DNA of 64,000 bases from UBA4416 sp046594225 (GTDB lineage Bacteria > Bacteroidota > Bacteroidia > B-17B0 > Aurantibacillaceae), in the NCBI GenBank assembly GCA_046594225.1, contig JBKJPW010000008.1, positions 28,009 through 92,008 of the forward strand, given 5' to 3'. A program made the translations under genes and the position numbers. Below the pieces are notes generated by a model. That model saw only the letters and a program-made list of their open reading frames with translations. It had not been told where the DNA came from and made no database searches. Shown piece by piece: positions 53,146 to 59,400 of this stretch. Within the stretch, counting starts at the first letter, position 1. Each line of letters starts with the position of its first letter.

Positions 53146-53168
53146 TTAAATTGCACCTCCTTGTTATT
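53068..53168. repeat. Structured inverted repeat, possible MITE, ncRNA or terminator
   Basis: The outer arms 53068-53085 and 53152-53168 pair over 17 positions with one bulged base. A nested hairpin TGGAAAT/ATTTCCA lies at 53103-53129, and a weaker one near 53130-53141, giving a three-way-junction-like fold. Seven Ts follow the right arm on the plus strand. It separates the transposase from the convergent MarR gene. Confidence 0.55.
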
Positions 53169-53171
53169 TTT

Positions 53172-53600
53172 TTATTGACAGTTTTTTATAATTGTTTTCA
53201 TTACTGTTTTTACATGTTCTTCTTTTGCAATACCAATTCCTTTTAAAGCTGCATTTCTGTATTTTTCAACAATAATCGAAGCTGCTGCAATAGTTTCTTG
53301 ACCAAGTTCTGTAATATCTAAATTCGATTTCCGTCTGTCTTCTTTCTTGATAGTTCTTTTTAAATATTTTGCTTTTACTAATAATTCAATCATTCGAGTA
53401 ATAGAGGCATTATCTTTAAATACAGTTTCAGCTAATTCTTTTTGAGAAATATCAGGATTTTCGTTTAAGCAGTTTAAAGTCAACCATTGGTCCACAGTGA
53501 TTGTTAAACCGACTTTCTTTAACTCTTTTTGAGCAAACTGACGGTAACTCTTAATTGCTTTTTCTATATAATAAAAGAGAACTGAATCTAACTTTTCCAT
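53172..53600 (-). CDS. MarR-family transcriptional regulator
   Basis: The 142-residue protein has the winged-helix layout of MarR. Helix 1 is VLFYYIEKAIKSYRQFAQK. The HTH region is LNENPDISQKELAETVFKDNASITRMIELL, and the wing is LKRTIKKEDRRKSNLDITELG (the DxRxxx wing motif). It probably acts as a dimeric repressor. A perfect palindrome TTGATATATCAA next to a -7 box upstream suggests autoregulation. The ligand and other targets are unknown; no obvious target gene is adjacent. Confidence 0.88.
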   Translation of the reverse strand: MEKLDSVLFYYIEKAIKSYRQFAQKELKKVGLTITVDQWLTLNCLNENPDISQKELAETVFKDNASITRMIELLVKAKYLKRTIKKEDRRKSNLDITELGQETIAAASIIVEKYRNAALKGIGIAKEEHVKTVMKTIIKNCQ

Positions 53601-53617
53601 AATCTATTCATTTGAAA

Positions 53618-53638
53618 CAAATTTAGTTGATATATCAA
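53618..53638 (-). promoter_or_regulatory. MarR promoter and probable operator
   Basis: On the minus strand the perfect 12-base palindrome TTGATATATCAA (53627-53638) is followed one base later by TAAATTTG (53618-53625), an exact TAnnTTTG -7 match. The marR ATG lies 17 bases further. The palindrome sits where the spacer of the promoter would be, so bound MarR would block transcription. Confidence 0.6.
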
Positions 53639-53937
53639 TTAAATTGAAAACAAACTATACGAAAGAGAAAATTAAATAGATTAGTGGCTAAAAATTGGGA
53701 TGATTTACATTTTCTTTTCTTTCTTAATAAAGAAAAGAAAAAAAAGAAATCAAGAACGAACGCCAACTCCAATCTTTTTCTCGCTCAAAAAGCCCACGCA
53801 AAGTCGCCGAAAAAATTGTAGTTCGTCCACCAGCTGGCGGATTACGTTCACGTCTTCGCGCTATGCTGATAAGCTTTTAATTATATAATTAACATAATCT
53901 CTTTGAAAGAGATATAACTTAATGCTTTAGATTAAAA
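53639..53937. other. Gene-free stretch with dispersed-repeat-like sequence
   Basis: I see no gene here. A 13-bp hairpin TTTTCTTTTCTTT/AAAGAAAAGAAAA (53710-53741) is followed by ~130 bases that are more GC-rich than the surroundings. This resembles repeat sequence I associate with Bacteroidota intergenic regions. A 62-codon open frame across it has Lys/Arg/Ser-rich low-complexity content and is not believable as a protein. Confidence 0.4.
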
Positions 53938-54927
53938 TTAAGTTGTAATCGTACTATACTTTTCAGGAATAGATAATAGTAACTCTCTGATTTCTTCAAT
54001 ATTATCAGTAGTTACCAACTTCATACGGGTATCTTTGAAATGATCGATGCCTTTGAAGTAATTAGTGTAATGCGGACGCATCTCCAACACTCCTAGTTTA
54101 GGGCCTTTCCATTCAATAGATTTATCAAAATGTGCTAAAGCTACTTCTACTCTATTTTCAAGAGTTGGTCTTGGTAAATGCTCACCTGTTTTAAAAAAAT
54201 GTTTTATTTCATTAAAAATCCAAGGATAGCCTATAGCTGCGCGGCCAATCATCATACCGTCCAACCCATATTTGTTTCTATATTCTAATGCTTTTTCGGG
54301 AGTTGTAATATCACCATTACCAAAAATAGGAATGTGCATACGAGGATTGTTTTTTACAGCTGCTATTGGCTCCCAATTTGCATTGCCCTTATACATTTGA
54401 GCACGAGTACGTCCGTGAACTGTTAGAGCTTTAATGCCAACATCTTGTAAGCGTTCTGCTACTTCCATAATGTTAATCATACTATCGTCCCAACCTAAAC
54501 GTGTTTTAACCGTAACTGGTAAGTTAGTTGATTTTACAACTGCCTTAGTCAAACGAACCATCAAGTCCACATCTTTTAAAACACCCGCCCCTGCTCCTTT
54601 GCAAACAACCTTTTTTACAGGACACCCAAAATTAATATCCAGCAAATCAGGTTGTGTAGCGTCAACAATTTTTGCCGACATGGCCATAGCTTCTTCGTCG
54701 CCACCAAAAATTTGAATACCAATTGGTTTTTCGTAATCAAAAATGTCTAATTTTTTTCTGCTTTTAATTGCATCTCTAATTAAACCTTCGCTACTAATAA
54801 ACTCAGTATACATTAAATCTGCACCATATTTTTTACACACATATCTAAATGGTGGGTCGCTTACATCCTCCATGGGCGCAAGTAATAGTGGAAATTCTCC
54901 TAATTCTATATTAGCAATTTTTACGAT
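53938..54927 (-). CDS. dusB: tRNA-dihydrouridine synthase (DusB type)
   Basis: Dus enzymes reduce specific uridines in the tRNA D-loop using FMN and NADPH. Visible motifs are APMEDVSDPPFRYVCKKYGA and DINFGCPVKKVVCKGAGAG with the catalytic Cys. The FMN-binding segments VKTRLGWD, TVHGRTRAQMYKG and FGNGDI also fit. The first ATG (54873) falls inside the conserved APM motif and would remove the first beta-strand. The frame is open upstream and encodes VKIANIELGEFPLLLAP, preceded by ATC at 54925-54927, where relatives have ATG. I therefore place the start at this ATC (329 residues), with 54873 as the alternative. Confidence 0.9.
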   Translation of the reverse strand: MVKIANIELGEFPLLLAPMEDVSDPPFRYVCKKYGADLMYTEFISSEGLIRDAIKSRKKLDIFDYEKPIGIQIFGGDEEAMAMSAKIVDATQPDLLDINFGCPVKKVVCKGAGAGVLKDVDLMVRLTKAVVKSTNLPVTVKTRLGWDDSMINIMEVAERLQDVGIKALTVHGRTRAQMYKGNANWEPIAAVKNNPRMHIPIFGNGDITTPEKALEYRNKYGLDGMMIGRAAIGYPWIFNEIKHFFKTGEHLPRPTLENRVEVALAHFDKSIEWKGPKLGVLEMRPHYTNYFKGIDHFKDTRMKLVTTDNIEEIRELLLSIPEKYSTITT

Positions 54928-54931
54928 GGCG

Positions 54932-54939
54932 CAAAGATA
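54932..54939 (-). promoter_or_regulatory. Possible -7 element of dusB
   Basis: TATCTTTG on the minus strand matches TAnnTTTG exactly and ends four bases before the putative ATC start, the same geometry as upstream of uvrB. It implies a leaderless or nearly leaderless transcript. Confidence 0.4.
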
Positions 54940-54974
54940 TGAAATTTAATTTGGATTTACAGAGTGTATGGCCA

Positions 54975-54989
54975 CTTCGAGAACCTCAG
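54975..54989. repeat. Half copy of the CTTCGAGAACCTCAG element
   Basis: CTTCGAGAACCTCAG with flanks CA and TG is identical over 19 bases to the left arm at 31026-31044. It lies between dusB and the serine hydrolase gene. Confidence 0.7.
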
Positions 54990-55034
54990 TGAGCAGAATC
55001 TTATTCGGAAGTATAAATAACGGCGCTTGTAAAT

Positions 55035-56213
55035 TTACTCTTCCTCTGCTTCTTGTTTTACGCCAACTGCTTTTGGCCCATCAATGGCAGCATAAATACG
55101 CCAAGTTGAATACACACTTTTATTTAAACGATTGCTTAATACAATAACTGTTAAGCTATCTTTTAACCTACGATGAAATGATGTGCGGTAACCATGCCAC
55201 CAACCATTATGAAATACTTCTTTATCAGGGTCATTCATATTTTTCATTCGCCAACCAAAGCCATAATTACTTAATTTTTTTTCTTGGCTATGAGGTGTAT
55301 ACGCTAATTGTTGCGTTGTGCTTGCCAATAATTTATGTTGATAAAGAGCAGTACTTAATAAAAATAAATCGTATGTGGTTGTGTAAATACCTTTATCACC
55401 TATTACTCCATCATACCTGTCGTTGGCCACACAACCATATTTCATAGTATAACCATGAGTAATATGTTCTTTAGTACTATCAATATTTAAAGCGGTGTAA
55501 CTATGATTCATTCCTAATGGATTAAATAGCTCTTCTTTTAAAAAAGTTGAGAAACTTTTTTGAGAAATTTTTTCGATAATAAGAGCTAAGAGTGCATAAT
55601 TGGTATTACAATAGTTAAAACGTAATCCTGGATTTAACCATGCTTTTGGCTGATGTTTAATCATCATATCTAGCATATTTTGGTTACTTAAACTACAAAT
55701 AGAGTCGCTCATAAATTCTCCGCAAAAATAGGTGTAGTTTGGTAAACCCGAACGATGAGAAAGTAAATGTTTAACAGTAACATTTTTATATGGAAAATCA
55801 GCTAAAATATCAGATACTTTAGTTTCTAATTTCAATTTCCCTTGTTCGTATAATAATAAAGTGGCAACACCAGTAATTACTTTAGATACTGATGCTAATT
55901 GAAATAATGATGAATCGTTTAATAAGGTGTTTTTTTCTTTTACACCATAACCAAACGATTTTTGATAGATAATATTTTTACCTTTCGCAATTAAGACATT
56001 ACCATTAAAAGCATCTGCTTTATTTAATTTGGTAAACAGTGTATCTAATCTATAAATTTCAGCTTTATATTTTACGGAGTCTATTTTAGATTGAACAATT
56101 GGTTTTTCGGGAATATTATATTTACTTTTTTTTTCTGAGCCTTCTGTTTCATTACAGTTAACTATTAAAAAAGAAAATAAAAGAAGAGGAATTATATATT
56201 TAATGGAATTCAA
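55035..56213 (-). CDS. Serine hydrolase lipoprotein (class C beta-lactamase / PBP-like family)
   Basis: The 392-residue protein has a lipobox (LLLFSFLIVNC, Cys near residue 20). The beta-lactamase-related family motifs are SVSK (SxxK) near residues 108-111, YCN (YxN) near 203 and HNGWWHG (KTG-like) near 339-345. It would hydrolyse or bind an amide or ester substrate, such as cell-wall peptides, outside the cytoplasm. Antibiotic resistance is not implied by sequence alone. Stand-alone gene. Confidence 0.85.
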   Translation of the reverse strand: MNSIKYIIPLLLFSFLIVNCNETEGSEKKSKYNIPEKPIVQSKIDSVKYKAEIYRLDTLFTKLNKADAFNGNVLIAKGKNIIYQKSFGYGVKEKNTLLNDSSLFQLASVSKVITGVATLLLYEQGKLKLETKVSDILADFPYKNVTVKHLLSHRSGLPNYTYFCGEFMSDSICSLSNQNMLDMMIKHQPKAWLNPGLRFNYCNTNYALLALIIEKISQKSFSTFLKEELFNPLGMNHSYTALNIDSTKEHITHGYTMKYGCVANDRYDGVIGDKGIYTTTYDLFLLSTALYQHKLLASTTQQLAYTPHSQEKKLSNYGFGWRMKNMNDPDKEVFHNGWWHGYRTSFHRRLKDSLTVIVLSNRLNKSVYSTWRIYAAIDGPKAVGVKQEAEEE

Positions 56214-56314
56214 TAGAGTTTGGTTTAGTACTACCTACAATCTTAGTAAAAAAACTTAAAAATGGAAAGCTATTAATGGTTTAGTATTCAAAAGGCAGTT
56301 GTTAATTACAGAAT

Positions 56315-56758
56315 TTATGCCTTTTGTAAATTGGCTTTAATAGTCTTAAATAGACCTAAATGTGCTTTTTTAAGAATCCCTAAAAACACAAAAGTAATTA
56401 TTTTATTACCTGTCACCGAAATATTTTCCTGTATTATTGTTTTACCTGACTTTTTAGAAAAATAAATATCAATGGTTAAAAAAATAGTTGGCTTTACTTG
56501 TGAAGTATATTGAAGGTGTTTCTCTTTTTCTATTTCAAATACTTTGGCTTTATAATTAGGATATATTTTTATAAAACCAAATAACTTAACGACTTCATCT
56601 ATCTCATATTCAATAAAATCAGGTAACTTATCTGAAACTATTTTAACATTAGTCATAACGGGATGATGTTTACCGTATTTTTTTAGATCTAAAAATTGTT
56701 CATATAACAATTTACTGTCTATATCAAATTCATCAGTTAGTATAAGTGTGTTTGCCAT
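56315..56758 (-). CDS. SRPBCC-superfamily protein
   Basis: The 147-residue protein begins TLILTDEFDIDSKLLYEQFLDLKKYGKHHPV, matching the N-terminal strand and helices of START/Bet v1-like folds. VFEIEKEKHLQYTSQVKPTIFLTI and a C-terminal helix (GILKKAHLGLFKTIKANL) follow. It is a different branch from 16709-17128. No ligand can be assigned. It lies 10 nt after rlmF as the last gene of a four-gene operon. Confidence 0.65.
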   Translation of the reverse strand: MANTLILTDEFDIDSKLLYEQFLDLKKYGKHHPVMTNVKIVSDKLPDFIEYEIDEVVKLFGFIKIYPNYKAKVFEIEKEKHLQYTSQVKPTIFLTIDIYFSKKSGKTIIQENISVTGNKIITFVFLGILKKAHLGLFKTIKANLQKA

Positions 56759-56768
56759 TTTTAAATAA

Positions 56769-57734
56769 TTAAGATTTCCAATGTTTTAAACTCCACTGAA
56801 TGTGTTGTGTTTCAGTTAAAAAAGTCCAAGCAACAAACCTACTTATTTTACTGCCCTGAGACATAGAAATAGTTTTAACGGTAACTGCCCCTACTCTTTT
56901 TAATGCAGAATAAATAGCAGGTAAATTATCGCTTTTAGAAACTAAGCTAGTAAACCATAAACACTGTGTTTCAATTATTTTACTTTCCTCTATAATTTTA
57001 GTAATAAAAGCTACTTCACCACCTTTACACCATAGTTCGTTGGTTTGTCCACCAAAATTTAAAACAGGTTTTTCGGTTTTTTTATAACCTAAGTTCTTCC
57101 ATTTTTTTTGACTTCCTCCTTGGGCTTCTGCTGCCGAAGAATGAAATGGAGGATTACACATGGTGATATCAATAATTTCTTGTGGTTTTATAATACCTTT
57201 AAATATAGAAGATGAATTTGTTTGATGTCTACATTCAATATCATTAGATAAGTTATTGGAGCTTATAATTTGTGAAGATATTTTTATTGCCAGAGCATCA
57301 ATATCTGTTCCTATAAATTGCCATCCATATTCTTGATGACCTAATAATGGATAAATGCAGTTTGCTCCTATTCCAATATCTATAACTTTAACAGATTTAC
57401 CTTTTGGAATAACACCACCATTACTTGAACTTAATAAATCAGCGATGTTGTGAATGTAATCGGCTCTTCCAGGTATTGGTGGACATAAATAGTTTTTTGG
57501 AATATCCCAGTGTTGTATGTTATAAAACTGTTTTAGTAGAGCTTGGTTTAATAGTTTTACAGCCACTGCATTTGTAAAATCAATGGTTTCGATATTAAAT
57601 TTATTAATAGAAACGTAAGGTTTTAATTCTGGACAAATAGTTGTTAAGGCATTAAAATCATATCGAGAGCGATGTTTATTACGAGGATGCAATCCACTTT
57701 TTTCTTCCGTTACACTATTTGACAGTTTTTTCAA
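56769..57734 (-). CDS. rlmF: 23S rRNA (adenine1618-N6)-methyltransferase
   Basis: RlmF methylates A1618 of 23S rRNA. The 321-residue protein shows the family pattern: LHPRNKHRSRYDF near the N-terminus, LCPPIPGRADYIHNIADLL, SAM-binding VIDIGIGANCIYPL, and the catalytic MCNPPFHSS with AEAQGGSQKKW. It closes with RFVAWTF. The length fits. It starts 2 nt after the GNAT gene. Confidence 0.92.
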   Translation of the reverse strand: MKKLSNSVTEEKSGLHPRNKHRSRYDFNALTTICPELKPYVSINKFNIETIDFTNAVAVKLLNQALLKQFYNIQHWDIPKNYLCPPIPGRADYIHNIADLLSSSNGGVIPKGKSVKVIDIGIGANCIYPLLGHQEYGWQFIGTDIDALAIKISSQIISSNNLSNDIECRHQTNSSSIFKGIIKPQEIIDITMCNPPFHSSAAEAQGGSQKKWKNLGYKKTEKPVLNFGGQTNELWCKGGEVAFITKIIEESKIIETQCLWFTSLVSKSDNLPAIYSALKRVGAVTVKTISMSQGSKISRFVAWTFLTETQHIQWSLKHWKS

Positions 57735-57736
57735 AA

Positions 57737-58294
57737 TTAACCAGATGTTCTATTTAATAAAGAAAAGACGGCTGTGTCTAAAAATTTGCCATTAAAAAAG
57801 AAGTTTTCTTTAAAGTAAGCTTCTTTTACAAAATTGAATTTTTGCAAAATTTTTTCAGAACCAATGTTTGTAGGATCTATATGTGCTTCAATAGAATGAA
57901 ATTTGAGAGTATTAAACCCATAATTAATAATGGCTTCAATGGCTTCACTAATAATTCCCATTCGCCAATAATCTGGATGTAGCATGTACCCTATTTCGGC
58001 TCTGTGATTATCTTTATCTATTTTGTGGAATGATACACTTCCAATCATTTTATTATTATTTTTAAGACAAACAGCCCAAGAAATTCCATCATTAAAAGCA
58101 ATCATTTCGTTTATCTTGTAAATCAATTCTTTTGTTTCTTCAACGGATTTTTGTAAAGGTTTACAAATGTGCTTCATTGCTTCTGGACTACTTCTTAATA
58201 CAAAATAATCGTTTGCATCATCCAAAATCGTTCTTCTCAAAACTAAACGTTCTGTTTCTAAAACTGGAAATGAATCAAAATTTAATTCTAACAT
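57737..58294 (-). CDS. GNAT N-acetyltransferase, RimJ/RimL-like
   Basis: The 185-residue protein begins LETERLVLRRTILDDANDYF, typical of RimJ/RimL-type GNATs. The SVSFHKIDKDNHRAEIGYMLHPDYWRMGI segment (acetyl-CoA pyrophosphate loop region) and IEAHIDPTNIGSEKILQKFNF follow. It probably acetylates a protein N-terminus or a small amine; the substrate is not readable. Two-nt gaps separate it from both neighbours. Confidence 0.85.
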   Translation of the reverse strand: MLELNFDSFPVLETERLVLRRTILDDANDYFVLRSSPEAMKHICKPLQKSVEETKELIYKINEMIAFNDGISWAVCLKNNNKMIGSVSFHKIDKDNHRAEIGYMLHPDYWRMGIISEAIEAIINYGFNTLKFHSIEAHIDPTNIGSEKILQKFNFVKEAYFKENFFFNGKFLDTAVFSLLNRTSG

Positions 58295-58296
58295 GA

Positions 58297-59190
58297 TTAT
58301 AAAGGCGAATAATGGTAAACATCAATTTTCCAAATGCCTTTTTTATCTTTTTTCCAAAATAAAGTATATCTCACATTAGATGTTGTTCTTTGTCGTTTTT
58401 GTAAATATACCAATCTTGAAATACCAGTTTGCACTGCCATACCATCATTGATAACTAACGACGTGATTTCATTATCCCAAGTCACACCATTATCTTGCAA
58501 TTGACGCCAATATTTTTTAATAGATTCTTTACCATTAACTTCGACTTTAGAACCAACTATTTTTGCAGAATCTGAATATACTTCAGCAATTTTCTCCATT
58601 TCATTATTTTTGAAATAACTTAACATTAAATCGTTTTGTGCTTTTAAAGCAATTTCAAAATCAATATTTGGATTTTTCTTTCTTCTATAATCTAAATCGT
58701 ACTCCGTAGTCCATTTTCCATTGTTTTTAGAAATTTCTCCATGTTGCCTTACTTTTTCGGAACTTAAATTGTAAAACGTTAAACGTCTAACAGCAACTGT
58801 ATCTCTACTCAAAGTAAAAGAAGAAGTTAAAAATTCAATTTTAGTTTCACTAAACTTTCCTGTTAAGTATTCATTTGAACCTCCAGTATTATCAACCCAT
58901 GTTTGTTGCCATTGTTTTGTAGCTGAATTATAAGTATTGAAACTTTTTCCTGAATAATAAATTCCATTTTGTTTATTAGCACTTGTCCATTCTTCTAAAA
59001 TAGAACAACTATTTAAAACTGAGGTAATTTTACTATCCCCTGCTTTATTATTTTTTAGGTCATAAACTTCCCAGTTTCCAACCCAAAAATCAAACTGACG
59101 ATAGATAGAATCTGTTTCGCAAGGCGATTTTTGAGCAAAAGATGTATTAACTAAAATGGATGTTAATAGAATAAAAATAATACGTTTCAT
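58297..59190 (-). CDS. Secreted two-domain protein: DUF1579-like plus SnoaL/DUF4440-like
   Basis: The 297-residue protein has a signal peptide (1-20). An N-terminal beta-barrel domain (~25-165) begins FDFWVGNWEVYDL with LNSCSILEEWTS, as in DUF1579-like proteins. A C-terminal NTF2-like domain (~175-297) shows ALKAQNDLMLSYFKNNEMEKIAEVYSDSAKIVG and DNGVTWDNEITSL, as in DUF4440/SnoaL. No catalytic residue can be assigned. It is the first gene of the operon running to 56315. Confidence 0.75.
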   Translation of the reverse strand: MKRIIFILLTSILVNTSFAQKSPCETDSIYRQFDFWVGNWEVYDLKNNKAGDSKITSVLNSCSILEEWTSANKQNGIYYSGKSFNTYNSATKQWQQTWVDNTGGSNEYLTGKFSETKIEFLTSSFTLSRDTVAVRRLTFYNLSSEKVRQHGEISKNNGKWTTEYDLDYRRKKNPNIDFEIALKAQNDLMLSYFKNNEMEKIAEVYSDSAKIVGSKVEVNGKESIKKYWRQLQDNGVTWDNEITSLVINDGMAVQTGISRLVYLQKRQRTTSNVRYTLFWKKDKKGIWKIDVYHYSPL

Positions 59191-59280
59191 AATAAATAGT
59201 TTAATGATGCATCAAGGTATATACTATTTTATGACTTATTTAGTTAATTATACAATAGTTTTTAAAAAATGAAAGTCAAT

Positions 59281-59314
59281 AAAAAAGCCACCCTCAATTT
59301 AGACGATGGCTTTT
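59281..59314 (-). terminator. Intrinsic terminator of the TPR-SpoIIE phosphatase gene
   Basis: AAAAGCCA (59283-59290) pairs with TGGCTTTT (59307-59314). On the minus strand a run of Ts follows. The stem and loop are almost the same as the pnp terminator at 61713-61744. Confidence 0.7.
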
Positions 59315-59400
59315 ATTGGTTTCACGAGTACTAGTTTATCTAAATTTATGATTTCCAGAAAGCTGGCCACTGAGGAAAGGTGTAATTTGGGCGCCTGTTG

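Noticed and set aside
53700..53888. 62-codon open frame on the plus strand
   Set aside because: Low-complexity Lys/Arg/Ser content, covers a hairpin and repeat-like sequence, and no recognisable domain.
55035..56213. Antibiotic-resistance beta-lactamase
   Set aside because: The motifs place it only in the broad serine hydrolase/PBP-like family; lipoprotein anchoring and sequence do not support a resistance claim.
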